From NCBI GenBank assembly GCA_006386115.1, contig VFIW01000005.1, positions 496,001 to 560,000 on the forward strand: a stretch of 64,000 bases of DNA. The letters are read 5' to 3'. Positions 19,871-30,865 of the stretch are shown piece by piece. Origin of the DNA: Globisporangium splendens (Eukaryota; Oomycota; Peronosporomycetes; Pythiales; Pythiaceae). Each line of letters starts with the position of its first letter. Position 1 is the stretch's first letter. A program made the position numbers and the translations under genes. Under the pieces are notes generated by a model that was not told the origin of the DNA, searched no databases, and saw nothing but the letters and a program-made list of their open reading frames with translations.

Positions 19871-21505
19871 CACGTGGGGGGGCGTCTATCGGCGGGGCTA
19901 GTGAATGGCGATCAGCGCGTCGTCACTCACACACACACACACACACACACGCTTATAGTAGCTTTGCTATGGGCGCGCCGCCACGGATTAAAGTGTGGAG
20001 ATTCGCTTCTTGAAGAAAGGAAATGGCGGTCGCTCTCTCAGGTCTAATAGCAATGTGTGTGTGATAGAAACATGATGGGGGACGGCAGACAAGACGTGCA
20101 GGTGGGAAAACACGGCCTGCACCATCATCAACACTCTTTTCGGACGCCTACCCCTCGTTCCGCTCTCCCCGTTTGGGCAACACCGATGCTGCTGGGCTAA
20201 CCTTCGTGCGACATCCGCGGTCTGAACTTTTTTTTGGAAGGATGAAAGGACACGGAGCCCTAGTCGCTGTCATGCTGCTTTTTTTGGTTGGTTGCACTTG
20301 GAGGAAAGCCAAGTTGCCCTTCTCTGATCTGTCGACTGTGTTAATTTATGTTTCCCTACAGTCGATGAACCTACTTTCTGCATTAATATTGCTATTTAAG
20401 GAAATGAAACCTTCAACAGTTGGCTCAGCGGAGAGATTCGTCTTGACAATTGGTGCCACACACGGGGGGTGGAAGAACTCATTCGGTGTTTATGCGTGCA
20501 CGAAGAGCTCCTCGATGTGCATCAAGCTGGACGAGATCTTGACGAAATCGGCATGTGTCAGTCGGGCTGCCTAGGGAGACACCCACACATACACTTGCCA
20601 CCTTATGAGACAGCTCGTGGATTTTATTCGTGCTCCTGCAACGCAAGAGTTGCCATTGTGGCAGAGAGTCAGAGTGGCAAGCACTCACTGTGTTTTGGTT
20701 GCTAGGCAGGCATTCAGTTCGATTTGGACAAGCGATCGTGTGCATTGCGGTATTCGCGGCATCGAGCCGATTGACTCGGTGACGCTGAAGTGCTATGTGT
20801 GATCCATATGCAGCCAGGATCCGAGAGAAATGCAGTTCGTTATGACTAATGCTGGTGAGGAAATCGTATGGATGTGCTGCATGCAGTCTTGCTCATCAAT
20901 CACGCATGTAGGTTTACGGCCGATGCAGGTCGCATCGTAAAATCGTTGCACAACCGATACGCATTGGCTGCCACGAGAGACATCGCTCAGGAAACAATCT
21001 CTTCGTGTAAATGGATATTAGGAGACCATGTTTCCCATAACGAGCTTTCAACCCTGTCAGAGCAGCGGGAAGCTTTTACCCTGGATCAGAATGCTCGGCA
21101 TGCTTTGAATGTGGACAGTCGCAAAGAGCAATTGTCATGCACTGAGTGAGTGAGTGAGTTCAGATTCTGGTGTGCCATCCAGAGCCGGCCATTTAGCAAT
21201 TGCGTACACCGTACTCTCGAACTCCTTCTGCTGCTGACGCGATGACGTCATGGCTCTTTTTACATGGAACCAAAGCGGGTAATTACGCTCGCGCTAATTG
21301 GCCGATGGCGCGACTGCATGACGCAGGCGAGAGCATAATGAGAAGAAGATCATGGTGTGCGGCAGACGCATGGAACCCTCGGCCGTGAAGCATCCATCCC
21401 CCTCCGCTGTTTTCCCATTCGCTTCCCACAGCTAAACAAACTCAGATCGGAATTGGACGTCTCCCGCACACCCACCCACACAGAGACCCGCCCACTTAGC
21501 CTCCA
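19871..21505. other. Intergenic, 1.6 kb
   Basis: This lies between divergently transcribed genes (GPCR-PIP kinase and carrier). A CA dinucleotide repeat is at 19929-19950 and a GAGT repeat near 21145-21160. Several ORFs of 60-130 codons occur (for example 20173-20574), none with a recognisable domain or good coding character. It presumably holds both promoters. Confidence 0.45.
19929..19950 (+). repeat. CA microsatellite
   Basis: Eleven CA units lie about 60 bases upstream of the GPCR-PIP kinase start codon (minus-strand gene), so probably in its leader or core promoter. Confidence 0.85.
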
Positions 21506-22375
21506 ATGTCTCCACCAGCAGCTCAACCGGGAAAGAAGGTCGGCGCCCGCGACCTGGTCAACGGCGGCATCCTGCAGTGCGTCGAGGCCGCGACGCTCGG
21601 CATGCCGTTCGAAGTGTGGAAGACGCGCATGGGTCGCTACCGCCAGGAGACCACGCTGCAGGCGTTCCGCAACGTGATGCGCGACGGCGGCGGTGTGTCG
21701 GCGTTCTGGGCGGGCACGGGTCCAAAGATGGTCGAGTCGGCCACGAAGGGTGCGATCCTGCTGTTCTCGAAGGAAGCGATCTCGGACTCGCTGCTCGCCG
21801 CGGGCGTGGGCAAGACTCCGACGGGCTTCGTTGCCGGTGCTGGCGGTGGCGTCTGCCAAGTGGTCGTCATGGGCCCGTGCACGTTCCTCGTGACGGCAGC
21901 AGTCACAGGCGACAAGTCGATCACCACGAGCCAGCGCATCAAGAACGTCTACGGCGCGCACGGCATCAAGGGCTTTTACCCTGGTGGTACTGCGATCGCC
22001 TTCCGTCAAGCGACGAACTGGGCGTCACGTCAGGGTTTTACGGAGCTCGTGCGTGAACAGTTCAAGGTGCTGTTCCACGGCGACGCCGACGCGAAGCTCA
22101 CGGTCGCGCAGGAAGCCGGCGCCGGTATCGTTGGTGGCGCGCTCGCGTGCTGGAACCACCCGTTCGAAGTGGCGCGCATCCAGATGCAGTCGGCTGCCGA
22201 CCGCGGCGAGCCGAAGCAGAACATGATCCAGGTGTTCCGCACGGTGATCAAGGAGCAGGGTTACCCGGGTCTCTTCAAGGGCATCATCCCGCGTCTCGGT
22301 CTCGGCATCTGGCAGACGCTCTTCATGGTCACGGGCGCCAAGCTCGTGCGCCAGGCGCTCGAGGACAAGAAATAG
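21506..22375 (+). CDS. YHM2: Mitochondrial carrier, YHM2-type citrate/2-oxoglutarate transporter
   Basis: This intronless gene encodes 289 residues, the normal size for the mitochondrial carrier family. The first and third repeats carry the signature in the forms 'PFEVWKTRM' and 'HPFEVARIQM'. The second repeat lacks the usual Pro-x-Asp/Glu motif ('MGPCTFLVT'), the same irregularity as in yeast Yhm2. Other Yhm2-like blocks are 'ATKGAILLFSKE', 'ATNWASRQGF' and 'LGIWQTLFMV'. Yhm2 exchanges citrate for 2-oxoglutarate across the inner membrane and supports cytosolic NADPH. It is highly GC-rich at third codon positions compared with neighbours, suggesting strong expression. It converges on PUS7 with 107 bp between stops. 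Assignment rests on recalled family features, not on a search. Confidence 0.85.
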   Translation: MSPPAAQPGKKVGARDLVNGGILQCVEAATLGMPFEVWKTRMGRYRQETTLQAFRNVMRDGGGVSAFWAGTGPKMVESATKGAILLFSKEAISDSLLAAGVGKTPTGFVAGAGGGVCQVVVMGPCTFLVTAAVTGDKSITTSQRIKNVYGAHGIKGFYPGGTAIAFRQATNWASRQGFTELVREQFKVLFHGDADAKLTVAQEAGAGIVGGALACWNHPFEVARIQMQSAADRGEPKQNMIQVFRTVIKEQGYPGLFKGIIPRLGLGIWQTLFMVTGAKLVRQALEDKK

Positions 22376-22482
22376 AGTTTTGCGTATGACGTTTTGCGTT
22401 GTGATAATGATGACCATGAAAATAAAAGCACGATAAGCACAAATGGAGCAAGCGCTACTTTGGTGTGTACGTATGCGCGCGT

Positions 22483-25126
22483 TTACAGGTCGGACTTCAG
22501 GATCTCGCGCAGACACATGGTCGCGAAGGATCCACTGGGCAATGCAAACGAAATGTGCAGCACCGATGGTTCCTTGTCCTCACCTGATTGAAGAGACCAC
22601 TCGAGATCGCGAGGGCACGCTACGACGGGTCTGTATGAGCCTTTGACTGGACCAGGCTCACTCAAGTGCGCCTTCGTGCCGTGCTCTTCCATCAGCTGTC
22701 GTCAAATGCAACAATGTTAGTGCACTTTTATAGTAAATACTTAATCGATGATCAAGTGCATACCTCGAGGTACTTCTCCCCAATGTCGTTCACCGGGTAG
22801 ATCACGTTTGAGCCCGCAAGAGGGAGTACGAGCAACTTCAGCGGGTGCTCGTGTTCCTCATTCAATTTGGTCGCTTGCTCACTGGAAATGGCCACCACCG
22901 CGCCTGCTTTCGAGTGATCATCGCCTGGCGGTTCACGCACCAAGTCGCCTGCAACGAGCTTCTTGCCGTACAAACACAGTCGAGCCGACGCCATTCGGTT
23001 GAACAAGTAGCTCTGGTACGCGTGCATGTACATGAGGCGTCGTGAGAATGACACGTTCCCGATCGCGCGATCAAACGCATTGTGGCCGTAGCGTTTGAAT
23101 CCCTATTTAGAGATACAAGTGTGAAATGTTGGACTCACCAATCGATCACATTATAGCTCGAAAATGGAGGCATACCTGAAGCACTGAGCGTTCCAAGTTC
23201 ATTCGCGACGGTATTTGCTCGAGCGCTGCGTCCACGTTCGCGGTTTCCAGGTACACGCGCTTCGCCTTTGCAATGGACTCAGGCTCTTTCACACTTGGGG
23301 TGAAAATCAACTTCACGGCGCGTTCCCAGTTACCTGCGAGGATCTGCTGGCCGATATGGTGCGGCCGCACATCGTTCGTCGGAAGACCCACACGCTGGAA
23401 GCCAAAGTAGTTGATGAAGCCCTCGCGCTGGACATTAGTCACGCCCACAGAGATGGCGGACTGCGCATCGGATTCACACGCAACTTCCTGGAGTGAGATC
23501 GTGAATCTAAGCACCGAAGCAATGCAATAAATGATCTTAAATGCCCTCTCATTGAAACACAAGCAATAGACTCAAAGTAGCACGAACCTGTTGCCGTTTG
23601 CATCGCCAAGTCCCTAGTTGTAAACCAAATCACAACCACCATAATGTAATTCATAGCGTTAGCATCCGTCAGTACATAATATGTATCCACAATTGGGCAT
23701 TCTCACCATTGGCGCACCGACAAACTCGAGGTTCCCGACGCGGAATCCAGAATCCTCCTTTCCAAAATCGCGCAGGTTGTTCATCGCAAGCAAATCTCGT
23801 GGCTGGACACCCTGGGCGACCACATGCTGATAGGTAATCGCAGCTTTGTCCTTGATGCCAGCGTACGAGAATGCCGACAGCGGACGCTTGAGCTCGCGCG
23901 AGAGCTTCTCAAAGCACGTAAAGTGCTCCAGGTTGGTCTAAAAACAACAGACAAACAGCATTCGTGAGCCAAAAGCAGCATACTTCAAAGCAAACTCGTG
24001 CATCGGGGTCTGTCAGCCCATACCTTTTGAAGCACAAACTGCAGGTACACTTCCGGTTGGTTGCGTTTCCGCTTCTTGGAGGCTTTCTCCGAGAAGAACA
24101 CCACGAGCTTCTGCGCATTCGCGACATCCGTCACTGTCTTGGTCTTGAAGCACGATGAGTGCTTAGATATGAGTCGATGCAACAGCGTCCGCGCTTCTTT
24201 CGTGTCTTCATGAACCAGTTCCACTCCTGCATACATGAGACAAACGATTGAATCAAGGAAAGATCAAAATGATACTGATGCATGCGTGAGTGATGGTGTC
24301 CACTTGCTGCTGTATGTTACCTTTTGGAGCATGCTCGTCGGAAGCTCCTTTGCGCAAGTACTCGAGCAATCGGTTGCTGTTTTCCACCGACATGCCTCCG
24401 GATCGGAACTTTTTGTACATCGGGTCCAGCAAAACGTGGATCTGCGTCTTGTCCTGTTCTGGATCGTCGTCGCGTTTGCGCAACTTGCAGTCCAGACCGG
24501 GAAAACAGTTCTAGAATCCAAAAGATCCACAGCATGCAGCATGGTCATCAGCGGGCATCTCACACGTGTAGCCACATACTAATGGTTCAATTGAGGCAGC
24601 ATACCTGAATGCAGACTTGCAGGAAAACACGGTCTCTAAACTCCACAGGCGCATCGATCAGACAATCTTCCTGCTTCTCCTCCGCAACAGACGCTACGTC
24701 CTGCGCTTTCTGCTCGCCAATCTGTTGTTCCAGAGCATGCCGCCATCCCTCTGGCGGATCGTCAAACACGAGCTTCTCCTTCTTTGGCGTTTTGCTGCTT
24801 TTCGTATCGAGCAATTGCTGGACCACAGTCTCGCGTTCTTCAGTTGTAGGAACGCGATTCACAGTCGTGTCGTTCCCGAACACCACGACCTCGTTCTTGG
24901 GGCTGATCTCTTGCACGACGAAGTCCTCGGGTCTGTTCATGTGCATTACTCGATTGAGGAGAGAGTTGTAGCACCAGAGGGAAACAGACGACAGAAAGAG
25001 GAGGACAACTCACTTTTCCTTGAGCTTCCCTGTCACGACAGGACGGTCCGCGTGGAGAAACTCTTCGATCCCCACCACAGCGCCATTGAGCAGCTCAGCA
25101 GCGCCGACATGCGCGCTCTCAGCCAT
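22483..25126 (-). CDS. PUS7: tRNA/mRNA pseudouridine synthase PUS7 (TruD family)
   Basis: Nine exons (25014-25126, 24605-24932, 24321-24510, 24024-24226, 23707-23937, 23588-23613, 23176-23506, 22764-23102, 22483-22695) join to 657 residues, close to the size of PUS7 in other eukaryotes. Family motifs are 'KPEDFVVQEIS' near the N-terminus, 'YAGIKDKAA' with the catalytic Asp308, 'GLGDANGNRFTI', 'NYFGFQRVG' and 'MHAYQSYLFNRM'. The enzyme isomerises uridine to pseudouridine in tRNAs, U2 snRNA and mRNAs. Exon 6 is only 26 bases but supplies the conserved Gly-Asn-Arg segment, so its presence is well supported. An acidic/lysine-rich insertion at about residues 55-110 is not part of the core fold. 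Confidence 0.93.
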
Positions 25127-25515
25127 TTGCGATTGAATGGCATCATGGCAGGATGGCCAAGAGCTACAACAAGATCTTCTACCAATCATATGGTATCACT
25201 ATACTTACTCGAACTCCTATTCGCTAATAATCAAGCATTTAGATAAATGATGTGGCTCACACCCATTTGCAGCAATACAATCACTCTCTTCTGCTGTCCG
25301 CTGTGACAAGCCGTGCATCACCCTCCATCGGCGGAACGCGCATGTGGCGTTGTCGTTGAATGACCGAATGACCGGCACCATTTCTATTTTTCCCAAGGAG
25401 CTCATTCGGGGATTCGCCAGCCACAGCACAAGCAGCAACCTCCAGCACCTGCTTCCCCAGTTGCTGTTCTCTGTCTGTGAGCGCGCGTGAGTGTCTCGCG
25501 ATCTATTTCGGTCCA
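25127..25515. other. Divergent promoter region, 389 bp
   Basis: This separates PUS7 (minus) from the membrane-protein gene (plus) and must serve both. On the minus strand TTCAATCG, just ahead of the PUS7 start, resembles the oomycete initiator consensus YTCANTYY at 7 of 8 positions. No gene is seen. Confidence 0.35.
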
Positions 25516-26976
25516 ATGACAGCACCGACTTCATCCGATCAGCTCGGTCCACCACTTGGCCACCACCACAGCGCTGTCACGAGCAGCACCGTGCACGAGG
25601 TCAGCCTCGACGCCCTTGAGATGGAGCTGTCCACGGTGTCGTACAACCCACAGCATACGGTCCAGAGCAGCGACGCCGCTGCCACGGCGTACTTCCTCGC
25701 AACCGACACGCATTTGTATCAGGAACGGTTCCTGCACTTGGATGGCCCGAGTGTGACGACCTGTGACAATGGTCACGACCACACGAACTTTGACGAGGCG
25801 ACGTTCCGACGACAGCATTCCAGCAGCCACATCGAGACCAAAGGCCGCGCGGCGCTGCACCATGCGTCCGAGAGCTTCCGGGACTCGATCCTCGATCTCT
25901 ACGCCGCGAGCAAGATCTTTGGCATCCACTTGTTCACGTTCGAGAGCCTCTTTGTCGTGCTCAGCTCGCTGCTCGCGACCACCGGGTACTACTTGTACAG
26001 CGAGAGTCGCGCGGGCAAAAGCTTTGGGGCCAACATCTCGTGGATGATCGTGTCGTTTGCGATCGTCGCGCCGATGATCATGCAGATCAAGCAGGCGTTC
26101 ACGCGCCGCGAGATGGCACTGGACGTCATCGCAGAGTGTGAGTCGAGTATTCTCTCTGAATGGCCCCATAACAGCAACAGGCGCTAACGATATCTCTTAT
26201 TTATGTGTTTTATGCATGCAGCCAAGTCGCTGTTTGCCAACATCCTGCTTGCTAGTGCGCTCTGGAACTGGGGCGACAATAGACGGCACAAGTTACCGGG
26301 AGACCACGCCAAGAAGACCAAGAAACTGCTCGTGACTGTTCTGCGTGATATTTGCTCGCTGTTGTTGCTTCCAACGCTCACGAGAGGACGCCATCGGTTG
26401 ACGGTGCGTGGCCGTCAACTTGCGTCGCGATACAACCACACGGTGGAGCAATTGCAACTGCAGATCATGCAGTCGTTCCGGTCGCTACACGACCAGGTCG
26501 AGGTCATGAAAAATGCCGGCCTGCCCGCAAATGAAGCGTCTCGTATCAACCAGTACCACTGGCTGTTACAAGCGCGACTGGAAAAGCTTCAAAACATCAA
26601 GGTACCTTCTTCTTATGCATATCAAAATGACCTCTAGTTGCTATGACAACTATCCATTCTTGTGATCTCCATGTAGTTTTACCGAACTCCGCAGGCCACG
26701 CGCTCGTTCACGCGGTTGTTCATCCTCGTGCTCCCGATCTTCTACGGACCGTACTACGTCTATTTGATCCGCGGCGACGAGTACCAAAGCACGAATTTCG
26801 CGTTCTGCCTCGTACTCAGCGCTATGACGAGCCTGACGATGATCGGCATCTTCAACGTCGAGATCGCGATGGAGGATCCGTTCGCAGGCGGCGGCATGGA
26901 CGGCATCCGCGTGCGCGAGATCTTCCAACTGGTCTACAGCATGCTCGATGTGTGCTACAATGAGGAAACCCGATGA
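25516..26976 (+). CDS. Multi-pass membrane protein of unknown function
   Basis: Three exons (25516-26137, 26222-26601, 26677-26976) give 433 residues. The first 130 residues are polar and His-rich. Two membrane segments follow (about 140-162, 'LFTFESLFVVLSSLLATTG', and 172-192), then 'AFTRREMALDVIAE' and a long soluble middle with helical character ('NHTVEQLQLQIMQSF'). Two more membrane segments lie near the C-terminus ('LFILVLPIFYGPYYVYLI', 'FAFCLVLSAMTSLTMIGIF'), then 'NVEIAMEDPFAGGGMDGI'. The pattern Arg-rich after the helices plus a C-terminal 'EDPF' block faintly recalls bestrophin-like channels, but I am not confident. The donor GAGT|GTGAGT was chosen because only it keeps phase. It converges on the kinase gene, 108 bp away. 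Confidence 0.75.
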
Positions 26977-27084
26977 ATGGCTCCATCGGATGACATAGAG
27001 GGGGTTTCTTATCAAAATATAGACGATTCTACTCCAGTATGCTGTGAATGGAGCTCTATGTGTTCACTTCCAGTCAGGCTAAAG

Positions 27085-28206
27085 CTAAAACGAAAGCGGT
27101 TCTTCGTCGTCGTCGGGCTCAACGAGCCACGGATGGTTCAAAGCGTCCGTGACTGTGATGCGCTCCTGCGGGTCCTTGGTCAGCAAGCGCAGCAGGAGGT
27201 CGCGGCATTCGGACGCGACGTGCCGCAGCGAAGTCGGTATGTCGATACCGTCACACCGCGTGATCTCGTCAAAGAGCTCCTTCGTGCCTTCGGATTGAAA
27301 TGGGAGTTTCCCGAACAGGAAGATGTACAACAGCACACCTACAGCCCATAGATCGACTTTGAACGGATCGTACGGCTCCCCAGAGCAGCACTCGGGCGAC
27401 AGGAACTGATACGTCCCGACGGTGTCCGATACCAAGTGGCCACTATCGCCAATATCTGGAAATGCCACGGCACAGCCGAAATCCGTGAGGTGGCAGCGTC
27501 CTGCAGCGTTCAACAGGATGTTGCTGGGCTTTAGGTCTCGATGGCAGATTCTTCGTGCATGTAGGTACGCGAGCCCATTCAAGATGTCTCGCATATGCGC
27601 CTTTGCCCACTCGTCACTTAGTACGCCACCCGTCAGTGGACTCGCAAACGTCTTCGTGTCCGGGTCAAACGCCATACACACACCCTGGGGCATATACTCC
27701 ATCACCATGTAGATCTTTTCGCTCGTGTCGCACTCGATCACCTCAAAGAGCAGCACGATGTTGCGGTGGTACAGCGTGCGCATAATCGCGATCTCGTCGC
27801 GAACGTGATCGAGCGCCGTCACCACGCGCATGCGTGATGCTGTCGTCACCTCTCCGTCTGCATCCGCACTCGCAGTCTGCGGCTCGGCCACGTACTCCTT
27901 CATCTTGAGCAGCGTCTGCTTGGAGAAGATCTTCATTGCAAACCGACGCCGCGAAGGTTGCGGCGCTGCGCCATTCGAAAAGGTCGGTGGTGGTGGTGGC
28001 GGTCCGATTACACCGACTGCTGTGGCATTGGTTGTAGCTACTGGCGCTGCGATGCGCTCGCAGAGCTTGACTTTGGCGAACTGGCCCTGGCCGAGCGTGT
28101 GCTTGAGCTCGTAGTTGTTGACGCACTTGGTGCCGTCGCTGCGCTTGAGTTTCGTGACGCGGTGCGTCTCCACGATCTGCCACTTGGTCTTCGTCTTCGG
28201 CTTCAT
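27085..28206 (-). CDS. Serine/threonine protein kinase, CaMKK/LKB1-like
   Basis: This intronless gene encodes 373 residues from the ATG at 28206; the frame is open further up to a non-ATG codon, but residues from there look non-coding. Kinase motifs are the glycine loop 'LGQGQFAKVKL', the VAIK-type lysine in 'RRFAMKIF', 'HRDLKPSNILL', 'DFGCA' and 'GTYQFLSPE', with 'VDLWAVGVLLYIFLFGKLPF' in subdomain IX. Activation-segment and subdomain IX wording resemble CaM-kinase-kinase and the SNF1/AMPK-activating kinases. About 70 extra residues split the N-lobe: a poly-Pro run before the lysine strand and a linker after it. No calmodulin-binding tail is obvious, since the chain ends soon after the kinase domain. 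Confidence 0.9.
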   Translation of the reverse strand: MKPKTKTKWQIVETHRVTKLKRSDGTKCVNNYELKHTLGQGQFAKVKLCERIAAPVATTNATAVGVIGPPPPPPTFSNGAAPQPSRRRFAMKIFSKQTLLKMKEYVAEPQTASADADGEVTTASRMRVVTALDHVRDEIAIMRTLYHRNIVLLFEVIECDTSEKIYMVMEYMPQGVCMAFDPDTKTFASPLTGGVLSDEWAKAHMRDILNGLAYLHARRICHRDLKPSNILLNAAGRCHLTDFGCAVAFPDIGDSGHLVSDTVGTYQFLSPECCSGEPYDPFKVDLWAVGVLLYIFLFGKLPFQSEGTKELFDEITRCDGIDIPTSLRHVASECRDLLLRLLTKDPQERITVTDALNHPWLVEPDDDEEPLSF

Positions 28207-28659
28207 AATGATGGGAATGACAGAGGAAGCGAACTCGGGCGTTTTGCATAGACAAGCTGCTGCAATGAGACTTGCAACAAAGTGGACGCAGTACACACAA
28301 TTGCAAATGTTGCGTGTCGACAACTTTAATGTGATGTCGACGGTCAATTATCCGGACGCGCAACATAAGGCGGCTTCGCAGACAACACGCCCTTTTTCAC
28401 TGGAAGAGCAAAGACAAAGACACCGCGCCATTGAAGCCATTGCCGCACACATTGACGCGTTCGTGCTCTCTTATCAGGCATGTCTCTCTTTTCGCGCGCA
28501 CTGTGTGTGCATATATGCGGGACTAAAACGGTCTTTTATGCCGCTCACTAACACCCCAATGTCTGCTTCTGTGCACGCGCTCTTAATGCTCTCGTAACGA
28601 TATAAAACACACACCAACAACACAAGGCACTCGATAACAAGGACAGCAAGAGCAGCAAC
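28207..28659. other. Divergent promoter region, 453 bp, with small ORF
   Basis: This separates the kinase (minus) and Armadillo-protein gene (plus). An 87-codon ORF at 28334-28597 (plus) begins with a plausible polar, helical stretch ('SLEEQRQRHRAIEAIAAHI') but degenerates afterwards. It might be an unrecognised exon or a chance frame. Just upstream of the kinase start, on the minus strand, GTCATTCCCATCATT resembles an oomycete initiator. Confidence 0.35.
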
Positions 28660-29460
28660 ATGGTCGGAACAGTGCACACAACGACGCGTGTGGAGACGCA
28701 GGAGGGCGAGCAGGTCGCGACGCTCGTGGTCGTGTCGCCGAGTGTGAAGGAGGCGATGGCGATGATCGAGAGCGACTCGCCGCTCGTCGCCGCTGAGGGC
28801 TTCTCCAAGCTCTCGCACGCGACCTTCAACAACCGTACGTCCTTGTCTTCATGCCTTCTTAGATGGCAGCAAATGGTGTGATAGAGAGGGTGACGCTGAA
28901 ATGAATCCCTGCTTGTACACTGCGACAGCGTTGGCGAAGGAAGCGGCAGGCACCGTCGGCGCGATCCAGGCGATCGTGAACGCCATGGCGCGTAACATTG
29001 AGAACGGCACCGTCCAGGAAGACGGCTGCCACGCGCTGCGCAACGTGTCGTTCCACTGCGGTACGCCTGCTTTGCAGAAGGAAATATGATGCACACTGGC
29101 CCTTAACTGGTTCGATATGCATGCATCAGAGCAAAACCTGGCGTTGGTGCGCGACCAAGGCGGCATCGTGGGCGTGCTGCGCGCCATGGAGAAGCATCCC
29201 GAGAACGAGGCGCTGCAGGCTGAAGGCTGTTGGGCGCTGCTCGTGTTCTGCTCCAATCAAGGTACAAAGCGGCATATTGCTTGCTTTTTCTTGCTGCTGT
29301 GCATTCTCTAATGATGATGTCTTTGTGAATTGATTTTGCAGATGCCAACATTGAGGTCGCCAAGCCATTTCTGCACGTGATTGAGCGAACGTTTGCCGCG
29401 TACCCCGCCAACAGCGAGATCAAGAGCAAGTGCATGTTCCTCAAGGTTCTGTTAGCCTAA
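28660..29460 (+). CDS. Small Armadillo-repeat protein
   Basis: Four exons (28660-28834, 28929-29060, 29130-29261, 29342-29460) give 185 residues. Exons 2 and 3 are both exactly 132 bases, both flanked by phase-1 introns, and each encodes one 44-residue Armadillo-like unit ('VQEDGCHALRNVSFHC' and 'LQAEGCWALLVFCSNQ' end the two units at the same place). Exon 1 and exon 4 hold partial capping repeats. Such proteins are usually protein-interaction scaffolds; no partner can be told from sequence. It converges on the next gene with 159 bp between stops. Confidence 0.82.
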
Positions 29461-29619
29461 ATGTGCGTGTATATATGTCTCAAAATGTTACACAGTATGA
29501 AGCATGTCCATACACAAAAGAACAAGCAACTGCCAACAGCACAACACACTAATTCAAAAAAATACATAGTCGTTGGGATTGGTTGTGTTTCGTTTAGGGT
29601 ACTACTTGGCGCGCGTCAT

Positions 29620-30865
29620 TTACGCCCACGTGCTGCCGTATCCGCTTGGGTACTTGAGGAGTCCGTACTCCGGGTGCTTGTGGCGCTTGTGGATCTGCTC
29701 CAGCTCCGCCATGCTGAGGAAGCTCGCGGCGAGGCCCAAGAAGCAGCCGAGACCGAAGGGCACCATGCAGTCTTCAAAGGAGAAGAGCACCGAGAACGGG
29801 TCCATGAACTGCAGCGTCGACGCCAAGAAGAACCCCACTGTGCTGAGCACCGTCAAGCCTACATGACACATAAAGAGAGAGCGTCAGTTTAGTCCCACAT
29901 TTCTCTTTTTCAAGAAGCACATTTCTTCTTGGGATGAACGTACCGGTGACCCAGGTCTCGAGCGTCGTGAGGCGCCAGGAAAACCACTGGTGCACGACCT
30001 CGACGTGGCCGAGGTACGCGCTGAGCAGCAGCAGGAACGCGCCGGCGAAGAACGGCACCCAGTAGAACATGATGAGCCCAAACTCCGAGTGGCCGACGTC
30101 GATGACGCCAAAGTTCGTGCCATCCGAGCGCACAAGGATATATAGGCGCGAGAGCACGAAGAGCACCGAGCCGAGCATCCCCAGAAGCTCCGTCCAAAAG
30201 TCGATCCGCGACGGGAAAAAGCCCACGTACTGGCGCTCCAAGAGCGGTTCTTGGCCGTGGAGGTACTCATCCAACCAGATCTGCATATTATACACATACA
30301 ATGGGTTAGCTCCAATAGCATTTGGAGAGATGTACACGTTCATACACACCTCCAGGTTATGGCAGCAGTTGATCACTTCGAGGTAGTTGAGCACGTGCCA
30401 GGTGAGGTAGCAGAGCGCGCCGACAAAGAGCGGGACGTCCACGAAGCCGTGCTCCGTGACGTCCTTGTCGCCGAGCGCGATGGACTCGCCGAAGAAGCCG
30501 ATGACGAAGAGCGTGTGCGCGACGATCGCGAAGCCGCTGCCCCAGAAGCTGAGCGAGTAGAGCTTCCAGCACTTGCCGTGCCACGCGCGGTAGAGCGTCG
30601 TCATCATCTTGCGGTGCGCGCGCGACGACCAGAGGATGCGCTTCTGGTCGATCGTGTAGAAGTCCACGAGCGTCGGCGAGAACGCGTCCACGCCGTAGTA
30701 GATCGAGTTGACATTGTCTGTCGGCGGCACCACGAGGTCCTCGGACGCCACGCGCGACCGCGACCGCGCCGACGAGCTCGCCGTCGAGCCCATCGACGCC
30801 GTCGACGCGTGCGAGTACGAGCAGCTCAGCGGGTGCTGCACCAGCGGGTACTCCTTCTTGCCCAT
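29620..30865 (-). CDS. Polytopic membrane protein of unknown function
   Basis: Three exons (30350-30865, 29944-30280, 29620-29858) give 363 residues. After a Ser-rich cytosolic N-terminus of about 90 residues there are roughly seven hydrophobic segments, among them 'GSGFAIVAHTLFVIGFFG', 'FVGALCYLTWHVLNYLEV', 'LLGMLGSVLFVLSRLYIL', 'FYWVPFFAGAFLLLLSAYL', 'LTVLSTVGFFLASTLQF' and 'FGLGCFLGLAASFLSM'. The conserved look of the charged links ('YNDL'-free, many aromatic residues) suggests a real family, but I do not recognise it. Confidence 0.8.

Noticed and set aside
18911..20047. 378-codon plus-strand ORF
   Set aside because: It is antisense to the first exons of the GPCR-PIP kinase; composition (Arg/His-rich, no domain) is that of a GC-rich shadow frame, while the minus strand shows real membrane helices and splice sites.
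20173..20574. 133-codon plus-strand ORF with a hydrophobic segment
   Set aside because: The hydrophobic part is internal, there is no clear signal peptide at the start, and no domain or neighbouring exon supports it.
21350..22009. 219-codon minus-strand ORF
   Set aside because: It is a shadow of the mitochondrial carrier gene.
25516..26976. Bestrophin-type channel call for the membrane protein
   Set aside because: Only the C-terminal 'EDPF' and general helix layout suggest it; the conserved bestrophin N-terminal motifs are not visible, so I left it unnamed.
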